64,000 bases of DNA from Aromatoleum tolulyticum (GTDB taxonomy: Bacteria; Pseudomonadota; Gammaproteobacteria; Burkholderiales; Rhodocyclaceae), in the NCBI RefSeq assembly GCF_900156155.1, contig NZ_FTMD01000022.1, forward strand, positions 1-64,000, in the 5' to 3' direction. Positions 41,638 through 49,497 of the stretch are shown here, piece after piece (within the stretch, counting starts at the first letter, position 1; each line of letters begins with the position of its first letter). The notes under the pieces are model-generated. The model was not told the origin of the DNA. It worked only from the letters and a program-made list of their open reading frames with translations, and did not search any database. The position numbers and the translations under genes were made by a program.

Positions 41638-43302
41638 ATGACTCGACACCAGTTTCCCCGCTTTTCCGAGACCTACGGCAAGACCTGGCGCGACGCCGGG
41701 CTGTGGACCGATTACACCCTGCATCAGGGGCTGGACGATACGGTCGCGCGCTGTCCCGACCGCACCGCGCTGATCACGACGTCGCGCAGCTACACCTTTG
41801 CCGAGTTCAAGGCCGAATCGGATGCGCTCGCCGCGGGCCTGCTGGGGATCGGCATCGGACCGGGCGATATTGTCGCGGTGCAGCTGCCGAACTGGGTGGA
41901 GTTCTGCTTCCTGCAGATCGCGCTGTCGCGCATCGGCGCGGTGATCCAGCCGACACACACGGTGTTCCGCGAGCGCGAAATCACCAACCTGTTCCAGTTC
42001 TGCGGCACCGATGCGGTGATCGTGGCCGATTCCTTCAAGGATTTCGGCTATGCCGACATGATCCGCTCGGTGCGCCCGCAACTGCCGGGGCTACGCCACT
42101 TCATCGTCGCGCGCGGCGAGCCGAAGGGCGCGGACGAATGCGGTCTTACGGCGCTGATCGAGGAGGGGCGCGGCAACCTGCAGCGCCTCGAGGGCATCGC
42201 ACCGCGCGCCGACGACGTGTTCTATCTCAACTTCACGTCCGGCACCGAGGGCAACCCCAAGGGCTTCCTGCACACCCACAACACCATCATGTCGCTGATC
42301 CGGCAACTGACCGGGTACATGGCGGGCGACACGGTGATGCTGGCGTGTTCGCCGATGACGCACAGCTTCGGCCATTTCACGACCTACTACTGCGTGTTCG
42401 GCGGTTTCCCGATGGTGGTGCTCGACCGTTACAGCCCGGGCGAGCTGCTGGGGATGATCGACAGGGCGCGCGTGACGATGCTGTCGGGAACGCCGGCTCA
42501 CCTGTACGGCATCCTGCGCCACCCGGATTTCACGAAGTACGACACCTCGTGCATCAAGTCGGTGGCAGTAGGCGGCGCGCGCAGCTCGCCCGAGCTGATC
42601 GCCGAGCTGCAGCGCACCTGGGGCGTCAAGTCGGCCAACACCTATGGCATGGGCGAGACGATCGTGCATACGCGCACCTCGCCCGACGATCCCGACGAGA
42701 AGGTGCGCGACTCGGTCGGCCGTCCGGTGTTCGGCGCGCAACTCAAGATCGTGGACCAGAAGGACCGCTCGCGCCGCATGGGGGCGGGGGAGGTCGGCGA
42801 GATCTGCTTCCGCGGCCCGACGCTGTTCGTCGGCTATCACAACCAGGCGCAGAAGACCGCCGAGACGCGCGACGACGAGGGCTGGTTCTACACCGGCGAC
42901 CTCGGCTTCGTCGATGCCGACGGCTACCTGTGTTTTGCCGGGCGGGCGAAAGAGGTCATCAACCGCGGCGGCTCGAAGGTCTATCCGAAGGAAATCGAGG
43001 ACCTGCTGTGCCAGCACCCGGACGTGCTCGATTCGGCGGTGGTCGGCATGCCCGACGAGCGCCTCGGCGAGCGGGTGTGCGCCTATGTCGTCACGCGCGA
43101 CAACCGCGACATTCCGCTGGCCGAGGTGGAAGCGTTCTTCGGTCAGCACAAGGCGATGAAGTACATGTACCCGGAGGTGCTCGTCAGGCTCGACGCGATG
43201 CCGATGACGCCCACCGGCAAGATCCAGAAGGTGGCACTGCAGCAGGACGCCGCTAACCGCGCGAAAGCCGCGGAGGCGGAAGCGGTGCGGGCGGGGCGGT
43301 GA
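41638..43302 (+). CDS. acyl-CoA synthetase (AMP-forming)
   Basis: 554 aa. ANL-superfamily motifs: P-loop TSGTEGNPKG at 200-209, the A5-type YGMGE at about 337-341, YTGDLGF at about 420 and the C-terminal PTGKIQK holding the catalytic Lys. It joins a carboxylic acid with ATP and then CoA. The N-terminal NWVEFCFLQIALSRIGAVIQP and the overall order resemble cyclohexanecarboxylate-CoA ligase and similar ring-acid or medium-chain ligases. It leads the operon with LLM oxidoreductases, the acyl-CoA dehydrogenase pair and F420 genes, so it probably activates the acid that these enzymes process. Confidence 0.88.
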   Translation: MTRHQFPRFSETYGKTWRDAGLWTDYTLHQGLDDTVARCPDRTALITTSRSYTFAEFKAESDALAAGLLGIGIGPGDIVAVQLPNWVEFCFLQIALSRIGAVIQPTHTVFREREITNLFQFCGTDAVIVADSFKDFGYADMIRSVRPQLPGLRHFIVARGEPKGADECGLTALIEEGRGNLQRLEGIAPRADDVFYLNFTSGTEGNPKGFLHTHNTIMSLIRQLTGYMAGDTVMLACSPMTHSFGHFTTYYCVFGGFPMVVLDRYSPGELLGMIDRARVTMLSGTPAHLYGILRHPDFTKYDTSCIKSVAVGGARSSPELIAELQRTWGVKSANTYGMGETIVHTRTSPDDPDEKVRDSVGRPVFGAQLKIVDQKDRSRRMGAGEVGEICFRGPTLFVGYHNQAQKTAETRDDEGWFYTGDLGFVDADGYLCFAGRAKEVINRGGSKVYPKEIEDLLCQHPDVLDSAVVGMPDERLGERVCAYVVTRDNRDIPLAEVEAFFGQHKAMKYMYPEVLVRLDAMPMTPTGKIQKVALQQDAANRAKAAEAEAVRAGR

Positions 43303-43359
43303 ACGCCCCGGGCCGTTGTTTCCCGACAGTCGAACAGCATTGAGGAGGATGTGGAATCC

Positions 43360-44403
43360 ATGGATATCGTGATCGGACCGTACGGGATGCAAAGTCCCCA
43401 TTCGTACCGGCGTTCGCACGCCGACATGTACGATGATCTGGTGGTGCATGCACGGCGCGCCGAAGAGCTCGGCTATGACGGGTTCGCGCTGACGGAGCAC
43501 TCGTTCTGGTACGACGGCTACTGCCCGTCGCTGCTGACCGCGTTCGCGCCGGTCGCGCTTGCCACCAGCCGCATCAAGCTCGTCACCGGTGCGCTGCTGG
43601 TGCCGCAGCACGATCCGCTCAAGGTTGCCGAGCAGGCGGCGGTGCTCGACCGCCTTTCCAACGGCCGTCTGGTGCTGGGCCTCGGGGCCGGCTACCGGCC
43701 GGAGGAATTCCACGGCCACGGCGTCGAAATCGGGCGCATCGGCGCACGCTTCATCGAGGCCTTCGAGGTGGTGCGCCGCGCGCTGACCGAGGAGACCTTC
43801 TCCTTCAGCGGCGAGTACTACAATTACAAGGACGTCTCGCTCAAGACGCGCCCCGTCCAGCGCGAGGTGCCGATGTGGGTGTGCGGCGGCTTCGCCGACT
43901 GGTCGGTGAAGGCGGCGGCGAAGCGCGGTTGGCCGTACTGCACCACCGGCGATGCCGAATGCGGCATGACGGTGTTCGACCGCTATGCCGATTTCGCACG
44001 CGAGTTCGGTCGCGACCCGGCCAGCCTGAAGCGGGCCAAGTTCGTCGACGTCTACCTCGCGGCGAGCGACGAAGAAGCTGCCGTGACGATCGAGCAGGAC
44101 TACTGGCCGGCGATGCGCGACCAGTTCATCGGCTTCGGCTTCTTCCGCATGTTCAATCCCGACGGGTCGCAGGTCACCGAGCCGCCGCCGGGGATGAAGG
44201 AGCAGTTCATCACCAACCCGAACCGTCCGCGCGGCGGTCCGGCGCGGGTGCGCGAGATGTTCCGGCCGGTCCTCGACTACGGCGTCGACATGCTGTTGGC
44301 GCGCCTGAGCTGGGCGAATTTCCGTAGCGACCGGATGCTGGAGTCGATGGAGTTGTTTGCGAAGGAAGTGATGCCGACGCTGCGTGAGGGAGGGCGGAAA
44401 TGA
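43360..44403 (+). CDS. LLM-class flavin/F420-dependent oxidoreductase
   Basis: 347 aa from ATG 43360; GTG 43351 is in frame but too close to the GAGGAGG site. Bacterial-luciferase-like TIM barrel: RRAEELGYDGFALTEHSFW, ATSRIKLVTGALLVPQHDPLKVAEQ, LSNGRLVLGLGAGYRPEEF, MWVCGGFADWSV. LLM proteins use either FMNH2 or F420. I see no feature that decides between these, but F420 synthesis genes in the same operon favour F420. It overlaps the next LLM gene by ATGA. Closest relative in the window is the 54543 protein (shared GYRP-EF and W-CGG blocks). Confidence 0.84.
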   Translation: MDIVIGPYGMQSPHSYRRSHADMYDDLVVHARRAEELGYDGFALTEHSFWYDGYCPSLLTAFAPVALATSRIKLVTGALLVPQHDPLKVAEQAAVLDRLSNGRLVLGLGAGYRPEEFHGHGVEIGRIGARFIEAFEVVRRALTEETFSFSGEYYNYKDVSLKTRPVQREVPMWVCGGFADWSVKAAAKRGWPYCTTGDAECGMTVFDRYADFAREFGRDPASLKRAKFVDVYLAASDEEAAVTIEQDYWPAMRDQFIGFGFFRMFNPDGSQVTEPPPGMKEQFITNPNRPRGGPARVREMFRPVLDYGVDMLLARLSWANFRSDRMLESMELFAKEVMPTLREGGRK

Positions 44404-45476
44404 GACTGGGTCTGTTGTATTCGCTGGGGCCGGACTGCTCCTATCACGACGCGCTGGCGCAGGTCGCCGAAGCCGACCGTCTGGGCTTCGATTCGGCACT
44501 GTTCGAGGAACATCACGGCGCCCTCGGTGCGCCGGAAGTCGCTCCTCTCGCCGCGGCAGCCGCCGCCGCCACCCGCTCGATCCGTGTCGGGCCGGCCAAC
44601 CGCCAGCTCGCGCTGGATTTCCCGGTGAATAGCGCTGAGGACTATGCGCTGGTCGACATCGTGTCGCGCGGGCGCCTGATCATGGGCGTGTCGGCCGGCG
44701 AACGCGCCGGCGAGTTTGCCGCCGCGGGCGTGCCGTGGGAGCAGCGCGAGGCGCGCTTCCGCGAGGCCGTCGATCTCGTGCGTACCGTGTGGTCGCAAAG
44801 CAACGTGCAGTATGTCGGCGAGCATTACGTGTTCCCGTTGCACGCGAAGGGCGAGCGCGGCTGGCGTCGCGAGCCCGGCGACAGGAAGTTCGTCGACCAG
44901 TGGCGGCGCGGGCAGACCGAGGCGGAATACCTGCCGGTGCTGCCGCGCCCGATGCAGCTGCCGCATCCGCCGCTGTGGGTCAATGCCACGTCGCGCGCGG
45001 TGATCGAGTGGGCCGCGTCGCGCGGCTACAGCCTGCTGGTGTCGTCGCTGGAGACCGAGGACGAGGTCAGGACCAAGGTCGGCTGGTACGACGCGGCGCT
45101 GGCGAAGGCCGGCCGCGACCGCTGCGAGGTCGAGGTGGCCCTGGCGCGCGAGCTCTTCCTGGCCACCGACGGCAAGGTCGCACGTGAAAAGGCGCTGCCG
45201 GGCCTGCGTGCGCGCATCGACGCGGTGCGCGCCGAGGGCCGCGAGGATCAGAAGGATCTCGCCGTCATCCGCGGCGTGGGCGACGAGGCACTACTGGCGG
45301 GCTGCGCGCTGTACGGCAGCCACGACGAGGTGCTGGGCCGGCTGCTGCGCCTGAAGGGCGATGTCGGCATCAACCATCTGCTGTGCCGCATGTACCTGCC
45401 GGGACGCGAGCATCTGGACGTGATCGAGAGCATCCGCGTCACGGCGTCGCAACTCCATACCCGACTCGTCGCCTGA
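44400..45476 (+). CDS. LLM-class flavin/F420-dependent oxidoreductase
   Basis: 358 aa, start overlapping the previous stop (ATGA). LLM barrel motifs: VAEADRLGFDSALFEEHHG, AAATRSIRVGPANRQLALDFPVNSAED, VSRGRLIMGVSAGERAGEF, REAVDLVRTVW. It has a long insertion (FPLHAKGERGWRREPG) before the PPLWVNATS strand. It is less like the other three LLM proteins of the window and may have a different substrate. Tight coupling to the 43360 gene suggests a two-protein or two-step system. Confidence 0.82.
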   Translation: MRLGLLYSLGPDCSYHDALAQVAEADRLGFDSALFEEHHGALGAPEVAPLAAAAAAATRSIRVGPANRQLALDFPVNSAEDYALVDIVSRGRLIMGVSAGERAGEFAAAGVPWEQREARFREAVDLVRTVWSQSNVQYVGEHYVFPLHAKGERGWRREPGDRKFVDQWRRGQTEAEYLPVLPRPMQLPHPPLWVNATSRAVIEWAASRGYSLLVSSLETEDEVRTKVGWYDAALAKAGRDRCEVEVALARELFLATDGKVAREKALPGLRARIDAVRAEGREDQKDLAVIRGVGDEALLAGCALYGSHDEVLGRLLRLKGDVGINHLLCRMYLPGREHLDVIESIRVTASQLHTRLVA

Positions 45477-45479
45477 GCC

Positions 45480-46646
45480 ATGGATCTCAAGTTCTCTGCC
45501 GCCGAGGAAGCCTACCGGCTGCGCTGCCGCGAATGGATCGCCGCCAACGCCCATCACGCGGCCGCGGTGGCGAAGGCGGCCGATCCGGTGCAGGCCGCGC
45601 GCGACTGGCAACGGCGCCTGTGGGAAGCCGGCTACGTCGGTCTGGCGTGGCCGAAGGCCTACGGCGGGCAGGACGCGACGCTGACGCAACAGGTGATCGT
45701 GTCGGAAGAGATGGCCCGCGCGAAACTACCGCCGCTCATCAACACCATCGGCCTGTCGATCCTCGGCCCGACGCTGGTGCTGCACGGCACCGAGGCGCAG
45801 CGCCGCCGCTTCCTGCCGAGGATCCTGTCCGGCGAGGAGCTGTGGTGCCAGGGTTTCAGCGAGCCCGGCGCGGGCAGCGATCTCGCCTCGTTGACGACGC
45901 GTGCGGTGCTGGAAGGCGACGACTTCGTCGTTACCGGGCAGAAGTTGTGGACCAGCCTCGGACCGATCGCGGACTGGTGCTTCCTGCTGGTGCGGACCGA
46001 TCCGTCGGCGCCGAAGCGCGAAGGCATCAGTTATCTGCTCTGCCGCATGGATACGCCGGGCATCAGCGTGCGCCCGCTGCGCAACGCCGGCGGCGGCGTG
46101 CATTTCTCCGAGGTGTTCTTCGACTCGGTGCGCATTCCGCGCGAGCACCTCGTCGGCGAGCTGCACGGCGGCTGGAAGATCGCCCGCAGCACGCTCGATC
46201 ATGAGCGCAGCGGCCTGTCCGGCGTGATCTCGCTGGAAGGCAGCCTCGAACGGCTGTGGCGGCAGGCAGCCGCGGGCGGCGAAATCGCCGACGCCGTGGC
46301 GCGGCAGCAGGCGGCGCAGTACTGGATCGAACTCGAAGGCCTGCGCTACCTCGGCTTCCGCGCGCTGAGCGACCAGCTCGCCGGGCGCCAGCCGGGTGCC
46401 TCGGCCTCGGTGGGCAAGCTATTCGCGGCGAAGCTGCGGCAAAAGATCGCCCGGGCGGCGCTCGATAACGCCGGTCCCTACGCCTGTCTGACCAAGAAAT
46501 CGCCGCATGTCGTCGGCAAAGGGCGGCTCGTGGCCGGCTACTTCGATTCGCTCGGCTACAGCATCGGCGGCGGCACCAGCGAAATCATGCACAACGTCAT
46601 CGCCGAGCGCGTGCTCGGCCTGCCGCGTTCGTCCGGGGAGGCGTGA
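45480..46646 (+). CDS. acyl-CoA dehydrogenase, large/alpha-type subunit
   Basis: 388 aa, ATG three bases after the previous stop. Typical ACAD: N-terminal helices, middle domain with WCQGFSEPGAGSDLASL (FAD/substrate motif) and GQKLWTSLG, C-terminal SIGGGTSEIMHNVIAERVLGLPR. The next gene encodes another, smaller ACAD with TGATG coupling. Adjacent ACAD pairs of this type form alpha2beta2 enzymes with one FAD site per heterodimer in actinobacterial steroid side-chain degradation (FadE26/27, FadE28/29). A shared enzyme that desaturates a ring-attached acyl-CoA chain is therefore likely. Electron acceptor probably ETF. Confidence 0.88.
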   Translation: MDLKFSAAEEAYRLRCREWIAANAHHAAAVAKAADPVQAARDWQRRLWEAGYVGLAWPKAYGGQDATLTQQVIVSEEMARAKLPPLINTIGLSILGPTLVLHGTEAQRRRFLPRILSGEELWCQGFSEPGAGSDLASLTTRAVLEGDDFVVTGQKLWTSLGPIADWCFLLVRTDPSAPKREGISYLLCRMDTPGISVRPLRNAGGGVHFSEVFFDSVRIPREHLVGELHGGWKIARSTLDHERSGLSGVISLEGSLERLWRQAAAGGEIADAVARQQAAQYWIELEGLRYLGFRALSDQLAGRQPGASASVGKLFAAKLRQKIARAALDNAGPYACLTKKSPHVVGKGRLVAGYFDSLGYSIGGGTSEIMHNVIAERVLGLPRSSGEA

Positions 46647-47761
46647 TGGATTTCGAACTTGGCGAAGAGCTGGTCGCGCTGCGCGACATCGCCCGCGACC
46701 TGCTCGCCCAGCGCTGGAAGGCGGAGTCCGCCCGCCGCGCGCTCGACGCACCGCCATCGCGGATGCCGGGCGAGCTGTGGGCCGAGCTGGCGGAGATGGG
46801 CTGGTTCGGTGCCGGCTGCAGCGAGGCGGGCGGTGGCAGCGGTCTGGGCGTGATCGCCGCGGCGCTGCTGGCGGAAGAGGCCGGGCGTGCGCTGCTGCCG
46901 GGAGCGATGACGTCGACGCTGGCCGGCGCGGTCGCGCTCGACCGCAACGGCGGCGCAGCGCTGAAGGCCGAACTGCTGCCGCAGATCATTGCCGGCAGCT
47001 TGCCTGTGACCCTCGCGGTGGAAGAGCCGAACGGCACTTGGGGGCCGGATAGCGTCGAGGTGGCGGCACAGGCGGGCGCCGGCGGCCTGAAGCTGTCGGG
47101 CAGGAAGATTTTCGTTGCCGACGGCAGCAGCGCGGGTCTGTTTCTCGTCGCCGCGCGGGTCGGCGACGACGTTCGGCTGCTGCCGGTCGAGGCCGGTGCA
47201 GGCGGCGTGGAAGTGGTGCCGATGCAACGGATCGACGCACAAGACATCGTCGAACTGCGGCTCGACGGCGTGCAGGTCGGCGTGGAGCGCATGTTGCCCG
47301 ACGCCGGTGCGGCGCACGACGCCTACGCGGTATGGACGGTGCTCGTCGCGGCGGACCTGCTCGGCAGCGCCGGGGCCGCACTGGCGATGACGACCGCCTA
47401 TGCGAAGGAGCGCGTGCAGTTCGGCCGCCCGATAGGAAGTTTCCAGGCTGTCAGCCACCGCCTCGCCGATGTGCAGGTGAACGTCGAGATCGGTCGCAGC
47501 CTGCTGTATGCCGCCTGCCTCGCGCTCGACGAGCGGCGCGGCGATGCCGGCGCGCTGGTGGCCGCAGCCAAGGCCTTCATCGGCGAGACCGCGGTCGATG
47601 CGGCCGAGGCGGCGGTGCAACTCCACGGCGGCATCGGCTACACGTGGGAGCTGGACGTGCATCTGCACCTGCGGCGCGCGCGGGCAAACGCCGTCACCGC
47701 CGGCGACGCGGGCTGGCATCGCGAAACGGTGGCGCGCCACATGGCGCACTGCTACGCGTAA
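46646..47761 (+). CDS. acyl-CoA dehydrogenase, small/beta-type subunit
   Basis: 371 aa from ATG 46646 overlapping the previous stop. ACAD fold but degenerate in the middle: SEAGGGSGLG replaces the usual substrate loop order and the FAD motif of the large subunit is missing, while AYAKERVQFGRPIGSFQAVSHRLAD (the R-x-Q-F-G motif) and LHGGIGYTWELDVHLHLRR are strong. This is the profile of the beta partner in alpha2beta2 ACADs such as FadE27 or FadE29. It probably builds the FAD/substrate pocket with the upstream subunit. The F420 genes start 28 bp later. Confidence 0.86.
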   Translation: MDFELGEELVALRDIARDLLAQRWKAESARRALDAPPSRMPGELWAELAEMGWFGAGCSEAGGGSGLGVIAAALLAEEAGRALLPGAMTSTLAGAVALDRNGGAALKAELLPQIIAGSLPVTLAVEEPNGTWGPDSVEVAAQAGAGGLKLSGRKIFVADGSSAGLFLVAARVGDDVRLLPVEAGAGGVEVVPMQRIDAQDIVELRLDGVQVGVERMLPDAGAAHDAYAVWTVLVAADLLGSAGAALAMTTAYAKERVQFGRPIGSFQAVSHRLADVQVNVEIGRSLLYAACLALDERRGDAGALVAAAKAFIGETAVDAAEAAVQLHGGIGYTWELDVHLHLRRARANAVTAGDAGWHRETVARHMAHCYA

Positions 47762-47788
47762 CGGGCATTACGGACGGGGAGTGAGGCG

Positions 47789-48760
47789 ATGAAACGGGAA
47801 ATCCTGGCACTTTCGGGCGGGGTGGGCGGCGCGAAGCTCGCGCTGGGCCTCGCCGACGAGCTTCGCCCCGGCGAGCTGACCATCGTCGCCAACACCGGGG
47901 ACGACTTCGAACACCTCGGCCTGAACGTTTCCCCCGATCTCGATACCGTCATGTACACATTGGCCGGGATCGGCAATGCCGAGCAGGGCTGGGGCCTGGC
48001 CGGGGAAAGCTGGTCGGCCATGGACGCGCTCGGGCGTTACGGGGCCGAAACCTGGTTCCGCCTCGGTGACCGCGACATCGCCACTCATCTGGTGCGCAGC
48101 CAGCTGCTGCGTGCGGGGGAGTCGCTGTCGCAGGTCACCCGCCGGCTGTGCGGGGCACTGGGCGTGGCGCACACCTTGCTGCCGATGAGCGACGATCCGG
48201 TGCGCACGATGGTGCAGACCGACGCGGGCGAGTTACCGTTCCAGGACTACTTCGTGCGGCGCCGGTGCGAGCCGCGCGTCGGCGGCTTCCGCTTCGACGG
48301 CATCGATTCGGCGCGCCCGCATCCGCAGCTTCTCGAAAGACTGCGCTCGCCCGCGCTCGGTGCGACCGTGATCTGCCCGTCCAATCCCTTCGTCAGCGTC
48401 GCCCCGATGCTGCGGCTGCCCGGCGTGGAGGCCGCGCTGCGCGCCAGTGCCGCCCCGGTGATCGCCGTGTCGCCGATCATCGCCGGTGCGGCGGCGAAGG
48501 GGCCGGCGGCGAAGATGTTGCAGGAGCTGAACCTGCCGCAGACCGCCGAAGCGGTTGCCGACTACTACGGCGACCTCATCGACGGCTTCGTCATCGACGA
48601 CGCCGATGTCGCGCTGGCGCCGGCCATCCGCGAACGCGGCATCAAGGTGCTGGTGGTGCCGACGCTGATGCGCAACCGTCAGGACAAGGTCGGCCTGGCG
48701 CGCCGGGTGCTGGCGTTCGCGCGCGCGCTGCGCGAGGAGGAGGCGACATGCACGCCCTGA
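47789..48760 (+). CDS. cofD: 2-phospho-L-lactate transferase, F420 biosynthesis
   Basis: 323 aa. The start MKREILALSGGVGGAKLALGLADEL and IVANTGDDFEHLGLNVSPDLDTVMYTLAG are the strongly conserved CofD/FbiA motifs, including the phosphate-binding GGVGGAK loop. Later SPIIAGAAAKGPAAKML and VIDDADV are also typical. CofD joins Fo with the phospholactyl (or phosphoenolpyruvyl/phosphoglyceryl) moiety of a GDP-activated precursor to make F420-0. It overlaps cofC by 13 bp. Length matches archaeal and actinobacterial CofD (about 310-330). Confidence 0.95.
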   Translation: MKREILALSGGVGGAKLALGLADELRPGELTIVANTGDDFEHLGLNVSPDLDTVMYTLAGIGNAEQGWGLAGESWSAMDALGRYGAETWFRLGDRDIATHLVRSQLLRAGESLSQVTRRLCGALGVAHTLLPMSDDPVRTMVQTDAGELPFQDYFVRRRCEPRVGGFRFDGIDSARPHPQLLERLRSPALGATVICPSNPFVSVAPMLRLPGVEAALRASAAPVIAVSPIIAGAAAKGPAAKMLQELNLPQTAEAVADYYGDLIDGFVIDDADVALAPAIRERGIKVLVVPTLMRNRQDKVGLARRVLAFARALREEEATCTP

Positions 48761-49497
48761 TTCCGGTGAAGCAGTTTTCGCGCGCCAAGCAGCGCCTCGC
48801 CCGCATCCTGTCCCCGCGCGAGCGCGAGGAACTGGTCAAGGCGATGCTCGCCGACGTGCTCGCGGTGCTCGCGCGCCACCCCTGTCTCGCTGGGACCGTG
48901 GTGGTGGCCGGCGATCCGGGCGCGCGGCCCCTCGTCGATCGTTTTCAGGCCGACTGGCTGCCCGAATCGGCGCTCGGCGCGCGCGGGCTGAACGGCACAG
49001 TGCAGGCCGCCGTCGCCACGCTCGCCCGCGACGGCATCGACGACGTGCTGGTGCTGCATGCCGACATTCCGCTGCTGTCGGCGGCGGAAGTTTCCCGCCT
49101 CGCGATGGCCCATGAGCCACAGTCGCGGCCGGCGGTGACGATCGCACCCGACCGTCACCGCGAAGGCACCAACTGCATGATCTGCTCGCCGGCGCGCGAA
49201 TTCACCTTCGCATACGGCCGCAACAGCTTCGTCCATCACGTCCGACACGCGGCGACCCTGGAGGCGAACCTGCGCGTGGTCGAACTGCCGGGCATCGCCT
49301 TCGACGTCGACTGGCCGCAGGATCTCGCCGAACTCGTCGCCCGCACGGGTGCCGAGCCGGCCACGCACGTCCAGACCTATCTCGAACACATAAGAATCGC
49401 GCGGCGCCTGCACGCTCTCCCGGCCTGTCCGGGAGAAGGCTGCCGGCGCAGGCGTGCCCCCCGACCCCATGGAGACCAGGAAAATGTCACGCACTGA
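48748..49497 (+). CDS. cofC: 2-phospho-L-lactate guanylyltransferase, F420 biosynthesis
   Basis: 249 aa from ATG 48748, inside the cofD end. Motifs: HALIPVKQFSRAKQRLARILSPRER (nucleotidyltransferase start, Lys binding GTP), DDVLVLHADIPLLS (metal-binding Asp) and the C-terminal GIAFDVDWPQDLAEL. It activates a three-carbon phospho-acid with GTP for CofD. The substrate (2-phospholactate, phosphoenolpyruvate or 3-phosphoglycerate) cannot be read from the sequence. The C terminus is about 20-30 residues longer than usual and overlaps the fbiC start by 14 bp. Confidence 0.94.
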   Translation: MHALIPVKQFSRAKQRLARILSPREREELVKAMLADVLAVLARHPCLAGTVVVAGDPGARPLVDRFQADWLPESALGARGLNGTVQAAVATLARDGIDDVLVLHADIPLLSAAEVSRLAMAHEPQSRPAVTIAPDRHREGTNCMICSPAREFTFAYGRNSFVHHVRHAATLEANLRVVELPGIAFDVDWPQDLAELVARTGAEPATHVQTYLEHIRIARRLHALPACPGEGCRRRRAPRPHGDQENVTH

